A stretch of 64,000 nucleotides of DNA from Puffinus mauretanicus (Eukaryota; Chordata; Aves; Procellariiformes; Procellariidae). The notes below the pieces were generated by a model. The model saw nothing but the letters and a program-made list of their open reading frames with translations, ran no database searches and had not been told where the DNA came from. Location: the NCBI GenBank assembly GCA_023333565.1, contig JAJKFH010003627.1, forward strand, positions 5,747,501-5,811,500, given 5' to 3'. The position numbers were made by a program, and so were the translations under genes. Within the stretch, counting starts at the first letter, position 1; each line of letters starts with the position of its first letter. Below are positions 48,875-61,764 of this stretch, piece by piece.

Positions 48875-51800
48875 ATCGCACGGTAGGCTCACAAGGAGCT
48901 CAAATTTAGTTTCTTCTGGATTGTCATGAACTAGCTTGCTATTCTTGCCTGCGGCATCATGCTGGCTCTGGACTCATAGAAATGAATTGGTGTAAATAGT
49001 CGCATGGGTGTTCAGGAAGGGATAGAAATCCTTTACCTTGTAAGATCAAAACTCAGTATTTGCTTCTAACTACTGTTCCTATCTACACGACTTTATGGTC
49101 TCGATTCAGTTCTGACAGACAGACCTCCTTGGCAATGGCCTTTCCTTGTTTCTGAGTTTAAAAGAAAAAAAAAACCAAAAACCAAAACTAAACAATAACA
49201 ACCTATGTCTTCTAAAGGAACTGCATCACATTTTTCTTTGAACCCAGGCCATGCTGGCTTGGTATTTTGGAAGCAAAGACATATGTGGGCCATGCCTTAC
49301 AGTTCAGGTTAGTTGGTGACTCCATGCCTGTGCCTAAACGCTTTCATCTGATAAGGTCTCTGGAGGCTGCACATCATGAGTAGCACATCATGGAGGCCCT
49401 TGTTATTGCTTGCTGTTCTTTGGAGATCAGCGAGGAGGACTGCGAGAGCAGTGGTACAGGGGTTGGTGCAACCTGTGGTGGAAAGGCAGTGGAGGAGATC
49501 TGCAGCGTTGATGCCTGCATATGCTCTGTAAAATACAGGATCTGAAGTTAGGATCTAGGAAAGGACTTCCGTACCCAAAACAAAATCTATAGGGACTTCT
49601 GGCATATCCTTCAAAAATTATGTTCCAAAATGACCTACCTTTTAAATGCCACCTTTTAGAGCCCATCTTTTAAAGCACTTATTGACACCTGCCTTTTTTA
49701 TGCCAATCTTGTCTGAACGCCCGGACTAACACCTGTGCTCTGTGCAGTGTGCCTTGGAGCCTCACCATCACTGAAACTGCAGAGTGCTGCTGCAAAGGGC
49801 CCACGCTGACCCACACCCTCTGAACAGACGGTACTCAATGACAAGATTGTCATCCCCAAAATCAGATGTAACTGCTTTGTTCTGAAAACGGAGTAGGTAG
49901 CACCTTTTGTTGAATCATCTTTTAGATAAACACCTACCCCCAAAGCAGGGCATCCCAATTAATGTCATTCCCAACTCTAGAAGCACATTCTTGGCCTGTC
50001 TCCCCTGGTGATGGTTTGGGTAGGAGCATCTTATTCTCAAATCTGTGCTCCCATGTAGAAAGGACTGGAAGAGCTGTGGGGTCAGAAGGAGGGTAAGAGG
50101 GGCCTCCAGGTTGCAGAACTCAGCAGGTAGGACCTCCCTCTGGCAGGAGGGAGCCTGGAGGCAGCATCTCGCTTTCCATGCTTGTGCATGGGATTTCTGT
50201 TAAAGCATCCTGACATACAAGTGGAAACGAGTCCAAGGACAAGGGCTGGTGTGGATGGAGGAGCATTCTGTCCAGCCCTGCTTCAGGCACCACAGAGCAG
50301 GAGGATTTATGGCGCTCATTTGTGCCTGTTGTTTCCTTCTGGCTCCCTCTGTGGAGCTCCTGCTCAGCATGCAGATCACTTCTGTCACCTCCCGGGGCAC
50401 CAGCCTCTCTCCATGTGCCCTGCAAGGAGTGGAGGGGCCAGATCCTGACCCTTGGGTGCCACCTGGACCCCGGCCACCAAGAGTCAGGCCTGTGTGTCTC
50501 TTATGGATGCCTGAGGCCTTTAGGGGATTTGGCTCTTTTTCTCCAACCTTCTCACAGCTGTGTTTCTTTCATAGGCACAGAATTCACTCAGTTACATTTT
50601 TTGTTGTTGTTGTTCGGTTTTTAGTTCAAGTTTGAAAAGTATTGTCTGAAGATTCGCATCCAGTTGGAGCACCATCTGGATGGGACAGGCAGGAGAGACT
50701 CAGCTGCCTCTAAAAAAAACACCAGAAAAACATTCCAAACCTTAATGTGTAATTACAGTGTGAAACAACAAAACCCCGGCTCAGCCAGCTTCTTGGCAGC
50801 TTTGTGCTTTGGCCCTAGGGAGATTCGTCTTCCAGGGCAACTTAGGGAGTCAGTTCCTGGGTGAGCAAGAGGAGTGAGACATGGTGGGAAGCTGATGGAT
50901 TTGATCTCTAGGGCAGGACTGGTTTTTTCATGACTTTCAGTCTCCATCTGTCAGTGGATTCATGTGCTGACATTGATGACTACGTTAGAGGAAGCAGCAC
51001 CTCCTGGCTTGGTGGCAGCCTGCTAGTGGGAGGGCAGAGGACAGGGCTGTGTGTCTGAGAGTATGTCTCCAGGGGAGGCTGGAAGCCATACAGAAGTGAA
51101 ATGGAGCCAGGTTCAGATGTCTGCAGCCGAAACACTTCCAAAGCAGAATAAACAACACAACATTTCAGCTTTTCACCATGAACAATAATCAGCTTTCTGT
51201 TTTCAAACAGTTTTCTAAAAACAACACAAATGCAGGAAGGGCATCAAAACTGTTCTACAAATGTTGAGCTGACATGGGAAATCCTTTTGCAAAATGTTTT
51301 TTAGCAACAACTTCTTCCATCTCTCTTGTCAGCTCTGGCAGCCAAGACAGCGGTGGACTCATGAGGGACTAATGCTTCTGAGGGTCAACTGGAGATGTGT
51401 CAAGAGAGAAGGGCCATATTTGCTTGGGGAACTCTTGATCAGTCTGGCCTTCCTAACCCCTTGTGATCTTAAAGGAAGTTCCCTTAATAACATCATTGTG
51501 ATTTCAGGGGTTGTAATTGCTCACACCTTACACAGACAGTCCAGCTTGCTCATTCCCAGTGTCAGTGCAGACCCAGTTTGGCCACACATGCCAAGGCTGC
51601 ATAGGAACCCAGCAACAGAGCCCTGAACAATTTTCCAGCTCAGCTTGAATTGTTCAAATGCCAGCTCAGGGGTCTATGATGTTTCAGAGGGCTCAACCCT
51701 TGCAGACATTGTGGCCCTTGTTTCTGACACTTGGTATTTTGGATGAATGCATCGCCTACAATTCTTAGAGTAAGAAGCGACAACATCTGAAAACCTGTCC

Positions 51801-54800
51801 TCCTTTGCTTGTCTGGAGGAATATCCTGTGCAGGATTTTGAAAATGATGCCCTACAGTGCACTCATTTTCAATCAGACCTTGCTTTGCAAATGGTGCTAC
51901 ATCTAAAATCCATGGAATGTGCTCGATGCAAACATTTGCAAGCCTGGCTTTCTCCTGAGAAGAATATGCCTTCCTCCTAATTAAGGCTGGTTGTCTATCC
52001 AGCTATTCCCACTGCTGGCTGCCAGCAATAATGCCCATTGTAGTGTGGGTGGAAAATATGCAGTTTTCAAATCTCATTTATTCCATATAGTATTATATTC
52101 TCTCATGAACAGGCTGCTCGTTCTCTGTGAAAAAACAAGCCAAAATGCTCCAGGAGCAGCGTGGTCTCTGCCCACACTTACAAATAAGATGAGGGGACGT
52201 TTACCTCAGCATCCCTTTTCCTCTACAAGCTCTACAGCTTCTGACTCCCATGGTCTGTGCCTTTTTTCCTAATAGTTTCCCTATGCCCGGTCACCCCTCC
52301 ACATCTCATTTGGTGGATTATTTGACTGTGCGGGTTATCTGAGGATTTATTTTCCCAGGCTGGTACTCTTAAATGGGTGTGAATTATCTGATACGGGGAT
52401 TAAACACATGAACATAAAGTAAAGGCTGACATGGGGCATCCCAGCCTACTCCGAAATGCTGTCTGTACACGTGACAATTATTAGCAACTCATTTCACAGT
52501 GGCCCCTTCAAACCATCGTCATTGATTCAAACTAATGATCTAAGCAGGAGTGTCACTGGCATTTCCTGGGACCAGTCAGTCCCAGCAATGGCTGAGGTTT
52601 TCATATAAAACCTCTGAACATCAGTTAGCAGATCCATGTCTTTTACTGTCCCTTGGTGAGAAAATGTGATTATTTGGTGAGCAAGAAGGATCAGAACACC
52701 CAGATTTGAAATTTCAAGTGATTGATCATTACTCTAAATGCCTGGCTAAGTCTTATGCCTAACTGGTATTTTGAAACACTGCTTAATTTTTCCTTTAAGC
52801 CTTAATGTGCTAGAAAGAGTTGGCAGAGATTCCTGCTCAGACAGACTCAGAGGATTGACCGCACTTGCAGCTGATTTGACTGATATGCAGGGCATCAACC
52901 TTGCTAAAATATGGGATTCTAATAAAAGAAGATCCTTCACTAAGAACCCATTCTTTCTGGTGCTTTACACCACTGCATTGGTTGTGGATATTGTTAGGAT
53001 ATTGCTGTTTTCTGGGAAAGCAGATGACAAAAGCTGTGTCATAACCTTAGCTCTGATTAGAAACGGACACACACTTTCAGGAACAGCAACAGAAGCTGTA
53101 GACTGGGAATAATCAATAATTGCTCTTTTGGCAAATAGATGACCCTGTGGACTCACAGAAAAGATTTATGGAAGGCAATGTGTTTTTCTTATGAAAAAGA
53201 ACAATAAGGGATAAAATGTCTGTTCCAGAACTGTCGTCAGTATATAACAGTGGCTGATTTAAACGGAAATTCTGTTCCTTCCTTGTGGTATACTCGCATT
53301 GAATGTGATGAAAAGGCAGACTAAAAGTGCTGTGAAAAGAGTACGCATGCACCACATCAAACAATAGGTTCAGTGATGCTGTGACAGCTGCCAGTATGTC
53401 TCATTGTACAGGATGCGTAGGCGCATCAACTGGTTAGTGAGTGAAGATTAGCACAGAGAACGTAAAGGGAGGAACAGATATTAGGGATAAAGTAGCAAAG
53501 GGCATCGTGATGGGAGACTTGAGTTTTAGACCTTTCTTCAGCCCTCACTGAGATGAGCATAGAAGGCAAAAAAAAAAGTAACACTACTCTGAAAACACTA
53601 AGCAGATGCCTCTGCTAAAACTGGTGTTGTCTGAGGAGAAAGGAAGTTTCCAATTTTCATTTGGTATTGAATTCAGAAGTTGGAGTGTCTTAACAGATAC
53701 AGCCGAGCAGGGGGAATCATATGGTATTATTCCCCAACTGGAAATGTTAGACGACCCATTTGCAGCGAACACTGAAACGCTGTGATTTTTGAACCATGAA
53801 ATGTGGATCACTTGAACACACACTAAAGTTCTGAAGGCAGGTGAAAATGTCCAAAGCAAAGGCTTGTAAAATGTGAACAAATATTCATGGGCATTTGTTT
53901 GCATTACCCTCTGATCTCTGTGAAGAAGCCCTTTAAATTTCATTTTGAGATGCTCTGGCAGTGTGAATACCTGTGCTTTAATTTAGTTTGCTTTAGCTCC
54001 CAGGAAGCTCTATTTCCAATAGTGATTTGAACTCCAAATCCTGGCCTGATTGATCTTGTCTCACCTGACAAGTCACAGTTGCTATTGTTTTAGTGCCTGG
54101 CTTGGTGCCCAAAAATGTACGTATTTGTACAGGGGGATGATTTGCCATTCTACTAAATGAAGCAATACAAATAATAATAGTTTTCACTCTGAAAGAGCTT
54201 TATAGCCATCTCTGATTTCAGCCTCATGCTGGCTCTGTACAGTGTGCTGCTAGGATTTATTACGGCTTAGTTCATGTTGAAAGGCACAGATTTTCCTGCG
54301 TAAATTGGAGCCCCCTTGTGCTAGGGATGTTACTGGTGCTCGGGGATGAAGTTTGAGATGCAGACAAACAAAGGGAGGAAAAAAGGGGTTTAATGCTTTG
54401 ATTTACAGGGCTAGGGAATAGAACACATAGACAAAAATGTATTGGTCAATAGGATCATATGCCCTCTCACAAGACGGGTCCTGTATGTCAAGCTACAGTG
54501 GGAGCTCTGTTCAGAGGAATAGCAAAGCCTGATGTGGCAAAGGATAGGACAAGCTCTCCTGCTCCACGACCCCGCACGCTTCCTGGTGAGAGAGACCACA
54601 GCGAGACTTTGCAAATACACCACCTATGAGCCTAACTAACCCTGATTTAGAGTAGCTTTACAGAAAAGCAGTTGTTTGTATCTTATCTCTGTTTCCTTCA
54701 TCACTGCCACACTGAGAACTAAATCTAATACATTGCAGAGATGACCGTTTAGTTAGCTGAGTACGGTGTGAGCTGGTGGATGAGCTGAGATGGGGTGGCC

Positions 54801-54865
54801 AGCCGATACCAAGCACTCTGGATTTATTGCATCTTCAGCATGTGCACAGCGCCCTTCGGAAGTCA
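48875..54865 (+). other. AGBL4 intron: no gene seen
   Basis: This is non-coding. Open frames around 50.1-50.6 kb reflect a local GC rise and show no domains. No repeats beyond short simple tracts were recognised. Confidence 0.5.
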
Positions 54866-54873
54866 GGCCCTGC

Positions 54874-54972
54874 ATGACATGCCCAAGGTCACCTGGGAAG
54901 TGTGTGACAATGACAGGAACCAAACCTGATTTACCCGAGTGTCCCAGGTTACTGTCCTGCCCCAGCACTAGT
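54874..54972 (+). repeat. MIR-like SINE fragment
   Basis: 'gacatgcccaaggtcacctg', 'gaagtgtgtgacaatgacag', 'gaaccaaacctgatttaccc' and 'gtcccaggttactgtcctgc' follow the order of the 3' half of a MIR/AmnSINE-type core (cccaaggtcacac, gtctgtgacagag, gaacccaga, cagtgctct). Confidence 0.6.
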
Positions 54973-55049
54973 TTCTGTTTTAAGAATGACCTCATGTCCA
55001 AAGATGGAAAAGAAATGTGTTCTCATTTATTTATTTATATCAAATAGTG

Positions 55050-55830
55050 TAATCCAAACATATTTAGCATGTGTGTAACTTGAAATAGTAAGGCTATTCC
55101 ATGCAGGAGTGTATTGATTTGCAGAGAAGGAATGGCACTGTCGGAGTATGGAGCTTTTATCCCATGGACTTATTTTCTGCAAGATGTCAGGCTGTATAAT
55201 CCTGCAAAGCTACGAGCCTGGCTGCCATTGGAGGAGGCTGACAGTTTTTCAGCAGTTTTTTAAGCTCTACCATCCCCCATGAGCATTTGTTCTCTCTGTG
55301 TGTAGGTGGATTGATTGCTAGGTAGCTCAGTAAATAGGTTGGGAAAATAATACTTAATTGATTTGATATTACAGGTGACTTGAAGGTGTTGGGAAAACAA
55401 TGTCAATTAAACAGTGCAAACATATATATGTATGTCTGTGGATAATGTTTTTAAGTGCTTTTGGAAGCGGAAAGCCCTATAATTTGAAATGCTGCTCAGC
55501 TCTGTAATGTATTTAATTGTTTGTGTGTGTGTGTCTGTATGTGTAAGTGGTAAACCGAGCTAAAGCTGTAGTTTAATCAATAGCTTTTCCACAAATCTCA
55601 TCTAAACCAGAGCCCAGCTCAGCAGATGTTGATGGCTGAATTTCTAAGATATAAAGACCTCTGTCAGAAATTACCTGTGATTCTGGATCTCTTGTGTGCT
55701 CAGATTTCTGTATGCAACAGCTCACAAATTAATACAGCAAAGTACGCTCTCTAATACCAGCAGTGCTTCGAATCACTTCAGTTGATTGAATATTGCATGA
55801 GACAGCTCCTGAAAATATCCCAGGCATCTT
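55050..55830. promoter_or_regulatory. Candidate conserved non-coding stretch
   Basis: This is long unique sequence without useful open frames. It holds ACTTAATTGATTTGATATTAC (about 55351), TGTCAATTAAACAG, TAATTTGAAATGC and CACAAATTAATACAGC strings, interrupted by a (TG)n run at 55522-55534. It resembles other constrained intronic DNA, but the evidence is motif content only. Confidence 0.3.
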
Positions 55831-55839
55831 TATAGTATT

Positions 55840-58800
55840 TTCTTAGAACTGCCTGGGCTATAGTAGAACTCTGTAATCCAAATAATATGGCAGTCTGGCT
55901 GTCCACAAAACATCTATCATTTGCTCCTTACTAAATATGTATTTGTGTTGATTTAGCATTCATGACATCTCATAATGGACCAGGATCCCGCTGTGCTAAC
56001 TGCTTTATGAATGCAGAGTAAAATCTGTGCCCTGCAGAGTCTGCAGTCCAAGTCTCCATTATTACTAGTGAAGATGCCTCTACTGGTGACAGCAAACAAA
56101 GTATGCCCATTTGTTTTTAGTATAGTTTGTGCTACAACGTTAGCTCCTAGTTTTGGTTAATAAATCACTCGTAAATGCACACTACTTGTTATTTATCAGT
56201 ATTTGCTGAGTGGTCTGGACAAAAAATTACCAACATCCAGCTTGTTACAGAGCTGCTTGCAGTTGACCCTTTGTTGTGTAATGGAGCAAAATAGTCATAT
56301 GACGTATCTGTTGTTCCATCTGCACAGTGTTAGTTCCATTACAGACTTTTTTTAGGCAGAATAATCAAGCTTTTTGCTCTTCTTAATTACTTGAGTTACG
56401 ATACTGCTCAAGACTCAAGAGGACAGAGGAGCCCTATTGAGTGATGCCAGACACAAACACGAAGAGAAAGACCATCCTTGCCGAGAAGGCTGTGCAATTT
56501 ACATGGACAAATGTATTATGGGAGAAGAAAAAGGCGTGTGCAAAGTGAGATAGGAAATAAATTGCGGAGCTAAGAATAGAACTTATGTCTTGTGCCTGCC
56601 AAGTCTCAGGAATGGTCTGGCATTTGAAGTCTCAGCTGCAGCACTCAGGAATGCACTGACCCCACACATTATAAAGAAAACAAAAAAAGACAAAATCCTA
56701 GTAAGCTAGCAAAAATTACCTGAAACTTGCAACTGAGAACATAATGACCACTTGGACTTGTTAGTATGCATTTCAGCTAGCTCTACCTGGTAATTCAATT
56801 AGTGTTGGAAGAACTGAAAAAAAAAGAAATCCTTTGGTAGTTCTCCTAGTACCAACTACTGCCCATAACTCAGGGAGAACCTGATCCCTTGTGTAATTTT
56901 AAAAGATTTGTTGAACCCTGACTCTATTGTTGCCTATTCTTTTCACTGGTTTTTAGGAGGTGGTGAAAGGCTTGACATAAAAACAAATGCATCTCCAGGC
57001 CCATCAGATAGTATTAATGTATAATTGTATGCATGTTTAGATTAAATAGATATATTTTTGGGGTGCTTACCTGATTAATCAATGTTTTTCATATCATCAG
57101 AGTTTCTCTCATCTGCAGGAACACAACACATTCTATACAAAAGCATCTGCTCTTTTGTGGAAAACAAAATAGTAAGTAGTATTTTCACATCATACCATAA
57201 GTGATGAGCTGCATTTGCCCACTGCTTATTAAATGGTAAAGCTTCAAGTTGGCCTCAAGTTATCCCACCTGCTCCTTGGTATAAATCAACACTGCAATAA
57301 GTTACTCTCATACTGATAAAAAAGCCCTGCTTCTGAGGCTTCTCTGAAAGAAAAGAAAGTATTGGCTCTGAAAATGGCTGTTAAAATCAGATTGCGTGAA
57401 AATTGGAATATAATAAAATACCTGAAATTACATCTTCCTTGCTTCCTTTTATGCATGCCACTAGCTAGTCAACACACTGTATGTGCTGGGTTCTTTTCCT
57501 GTCTCTGTCGTTCCAGTGATATGTTAGAGAGATAAGGACAGAGAGATTTTTAGCTTCTATGCAGTATGATGCCAAAGCTACTGGAATAGTACAAGAAGTG
57601 TTTCCCTGAGTGCCTACACTAAGCAGTAGAAATAAATACCAGCCAAAATTGCTCCAAGGACCATTGACTTTGTGTACCCCAAGGGTAAACCAAATGTTTT
57701 GTTGGGTTCAAAATATCTGCATAACATCCTTTTGTTGCTCTTTTATTCTGTGTTCTGGTAGAAGTAAGAGTGACCATAAATAGCTAAGAAGAGTCCACCT
57801 GCACCCATCTGGAAGTGGGACATTGAAAGGGCTGCTTTTTCAGGAGTTTCCATGAATCCAAAATGTTGAGTGAAGTCCATCCTTTCACTTCTCCAGACCC
57901 CTCCATTAAGCAGTTCTGAATGCACAGAATTAAGTCTATGCTTGCTGGAGTAACTGTCTGTCTGTCTTCCACTGGCTCAGAGGATATAGAAATAACTCAG
58001 TGCTTCTTTTTTTTTAAATCCAGATGCCCTTGGATTATATGATATATAATACTAAAGCCTGACATTAGTGTTTGATGTTCTAGCAGCTGTCTCTCTTAGC
58101 CAAATTGTGATGCAGATGTAATGATCTTTTATGTCTCTGAACTTCTCATGCAGACTTGTTGCTCTTCGTTCTTGACTTAAAGATTTTTTAGTGTTACTGT
58201 ATGCTGTTAAGCAGCTACTCGTATTTTAATGCAGAGGTAGCTCCTTGTTAGTGGTGAGTAGAAGTCTAGAACATTTTGGATCCTTTGTGGAAGGAAATAT
58301 TAGTGCTGTTTTGTAAGTTTATTCCAGTTCATATGTTTTTATTGGAGGAAAAAGGGGTATAAAATGTAAGGTAGGTATGGAATTTCAGAGCATGCTGTGA
58401 AATTTAGAGACATCACTAATTAAAAGGAAAACATGTCTAAATCCCCATACCAAATCCCATAAAACTCTGTTGTCAAGCTATTGAGAGACTTGCTTTAGGC
58501 CCAAAGATAGTGGTATCTAAATGAAGAAATTTATGAATTCTGTGTTTAGAGAGATCTATCAGTTTAATTATATCAGACAAAATTCTGACTTTTTTTTTTT
58601 GCCTGCTTATTTTTATTTTTATATAGCTGTTTTTCTAAAATCACTAATTAGGTACTGTTCTACCTTTGGCATTTCTTAAAAGAATTTAGTGTCTCTCTCC
58701 CTCCAAGAGCAAACCATGCTTGTTTAGTGGCACATCTGTCTCTATTCTAGAAATGAGATAATGTTTTGACCTAACACTAGCTAAGGGGTTAAACACCAGG

Positions 58801-59815
58801 ACCTGGATACCAAGATGAGCAGCCCAGGTTTGTCCACCAGAGGCCTCCTACTTCTTAGCATCTTTTTTATTTAGCCACTAAAATTCAGTGCTGCTGTTAT
58901 ACCTGAATTCCTCCTTCTATGTCTGTGCAGATATCACCCTTGAGTGAAGTCAAGCACTTTGTCATGAAGTCTTTCTGTTCAAGCATGTCTGCTATTTCCT
59001 TATTGTTATCCCTTTTATTGGGGGATTGCTATTGCTTCTTCATTGTAAAAGCAGCCTGGCTGGGGAACCCTGCTAGTTCGAAATGTACGGTTTGCGCAAT
59101 GCAGTGTCAGTGCTTAGGATACTGCTGGTAAGGAAAGAATTGGCTTTCTTTTGACACCTGGACTGAGAGGACACAAAGTTATGACGCCATTTCTGTAATG
59201 CAGAGTGCTTCTCCAACAGAGTCCAAATTTAAGTTTGCAAGAATCAAATGCGCCGTGGAAGGTTCTCGCTGAGCACGCTTTCATCAGAGTTTTTTTGAAA
59301 GTGGTAGTAACTGTTTCTTCTTTCCCTTAGCTCACTTAGCTCACAAAAATAAAAGACTTCACATAACTGCTGGCAGAGGTGGAGCTGGCAGATCCATGTC
59401 TCCATACTCTCCCATAAGATGTGTAAAACAGGTGAAAATTGGTGAATAAAGAGGACTTAGTATCCATGAAAGTTTTTGCCACAGATACTGAGCTGTGAAC
59501 CTCAGTGAAGAGATATATTATTCAGAAAAATATTTCAATGGATATCTTAAAAGAAAAAAGGACTGGATATGCCATTACTTTGAGAAGGTGATGTTGAGGG
59601 AGATGTTTAGCAGACAAAGCTTGCAGTCAAATGTGGCTTGAAGGACAGGTAAGGCTTGACCTGATGGATCTTGTGGAATGATGCAGGTGAGCCATCTGGC
59701 AAGGAAAAGGTGGCAATTTGCTAAGAGGTGTACAACTGTATTGGGGTATTTGGTGTATGAGGCAATTGCTTTGGGCACAGGTGCCTAAAACTTTCCTGAT
59801 TTGTCTTCACCTGGG
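55840..59815 (+). other. AGBL4 intron: no gene seen
   Basis: This is AT-rich non-coding DNA. A weak MIR-like end may lie at 56535-56602 (ggagctaagaatagaactta, then 'cttgtgcctgcc'). No exon or recognisable protein fragment was found. Confidence 0.5.
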
Positions 59816-59820
59816 GAAGT

Positions 59821-59850
59821 TGTGTGTGTGTGTGTGTGTGCGCGCGCGTG
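59821..59850. repeat. (TG)10(CG)4TG tract (Z-DNA candidate)
   Basis: This is a perfect 30-base alternating pyrimidine-purine run with four consecutive CG steps. It is the same architecture as the tract at 2178-2212. Confidence 0.9.
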
Positions 59851-59859
59851 AATTCAGCG

Positions 59860-61265
59860 GATGACAGAGAGAGTTTTAAACTCACAAGGCTTAAATTTCC
59901 TTGTAGAAGGAAGTCTGGAAGAAGAAGCTGAAGAAAAGATGGTACCTCTTGAATGAGTGTCACTTTGCTAATATTTATATTATAAATAGCCCTGAAGTGG
60001 TTATCCTTAATCCACACTAAAGCATAGTATCACTGGGTCTCTGCCTACACATACGCTCAAACCATGGCTGTATCATGCAGTAAGTATCACAGAGAACTGA
60101 GCAGTATCAGAAAATGGGTATTGTCCTTAGGGGGTCTATCAGTCTGTCCCAGTCTGGCAGCAGATGTGTTCCCAGGGTTCAGCTGACCATTTAACATGTA
60201 CATTCACTCTGAGGTGTTTATTCATGCATTGCATGGAAACTTAAACAGAGCTTTAATTTTTCTCTATTTCACTGCTGGTCTACTACAAGCACAAAATATT
60301 GAGCGAGAGGTGCATTTTCTCTCTCTTTTGGATTCACACTTCTTTGTGCATTATAGATGCAGACAGACAGGAGCGTGAGTGGGGAGTTTCTGACCATATT
60401 TTTCCATTGGACATGCTCTACAGTTGTGCTTTTCTTCCCTGTGATTAGAATTAATTACTGCTGCTTCCCCTATGCAACGTGAGAAGAAAGCTGAAGGTAT
60501 CTGTCAGTGGTGGTTGAAAACAAAATGAGAAAACAGGGAAAAGAGGACAGAATTGCTTTTTGAGGCCAATGGATTTTGAGTGAATAGTTGTGCTACTTGC
60601 TAAAGAAGTATGTGTCAATTCTGTATGTCCCCCTCCCTCCAAAATCAATAACATATCAACCAGTCAGTCCCCTGAGATGTACAGTGTGCATATAGCATGG
60701 AGATAAAAGCAGATAAGAAACTACTTTTGCATGGAAAGTAAATGTCTCTGTGTAGGAAGTTTTTGATATGTTTGTAAATTCAATCCCATTGGCTTTATTT
60801 ATTTATTTACTTTGTATTTTTATTTTTGGTATGTATTAGTTTTTCTTTTTCCCAGATTGCTTCAGCATGCCATGCAATGCAATACCACTTTTGTCCCAGT
60901 GAGCTGCTATTTCCATATAAAAAGTAGAGTGTTTTACAGTCAAGCATATATTTTTAACACTGGGGAATTTAAACTGCAATGTGTATTTGCAGAGGCTGCT
61001 CAATGCAAGAGCTTCCACTTGAGAAGATCAAACAAATTGGAGAAATATTCTGAAAAAAAAAGAAAGAGAGGGAGGATGCAATTGAGTGAAAGCAAAGGCA
61101 GGAATTTATACACAGGCAGGAAGAATCAGCTGTACAGATTGGGGCAGGCAAACTAGTTATGAAAAGGGTTTGGGAACTGTGGATCACCAGCATGACATAA
61201 ATTCTGTTGCGGGGGGGGGAACCAGCATTCTGCCTTGGAAATAGGTACTGGAATGACCCCTCTGC
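59860..61265 (+). other. AGBL4 intron: no gene seen
   Basis: This is non-coding. It includes an ATTT-type simple repeat at about 60794-60810 and a G9 run at 61211-61219. Confidence 0.5.
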
Positions 61266-61271
61266 TTTTCT

Positions 61272-61762
61272 CAGCATTAGTTAGGTCACAGCCAGAGCAC
61301 CGTGGCTAGTTTTGGGTGCGTTTTTTCACGAAAATGTGGGTCAGGAGGAGAAGAGCTGCAGAAACAATTGGAGATCTGGAAAACAGGATTTGAGAGGAAA
61401 GGTCAAAAGAATTCAGGGTTGTTTAGCACAGGAACAAGTCGGATAGAGGGAGAACATGTTACAGTCTTTAAATACCTCCATGACTACAAAGAGGAGGGGA
61501 ATAATCTGTTCTCCATGGCCATGGTAGTTAAGAGTGATGGGCTTAACCTGCAGCAAGGGGTGGATTTGTCTGCGACATGAAGAAAGTATTAAGGGTGTGA
61601 TAGCAAGGTCTGCATTTAAGCACTGGGATGGGAGGCTCAGGGATCCCCACTGCTGCTTTCAGAACAAAGGGTGCACCCATCTGTCAGGAGCTGTCAGAAC
61701 AACCTAGGGCAGATAGAGAAGCTAGATAACCTCAGATGGCCCTTTCCTAGAATTCTCTGTGT
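61272..61762 (+). mobile_element. Old CR1 LINE 3' end (sense)
   Basis: This is a diverged C-terminal RT region plus 3' end. The open stretch 61302-61580 reads VFKYLHDYKEEGNNLFS and GLNLQQGVDL, parallel to [18 protein letters not shown] and [11 protein letters not shown] in the young CR1 at 31.2-33.0 kb. The 3' end GATAACCTCAGATGGCCC, then CTAGAATTCT, is the decayed counterpart of the CR1 terminus. Upstream, 'gcattagttaggtcac' corresponds to the ALVRP block. It belongs to an older subfamily than the 31-kb copy, since both substitutions and indels are numerous. Confidence 0.85.
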
Positions 61763-61764
61763 TT

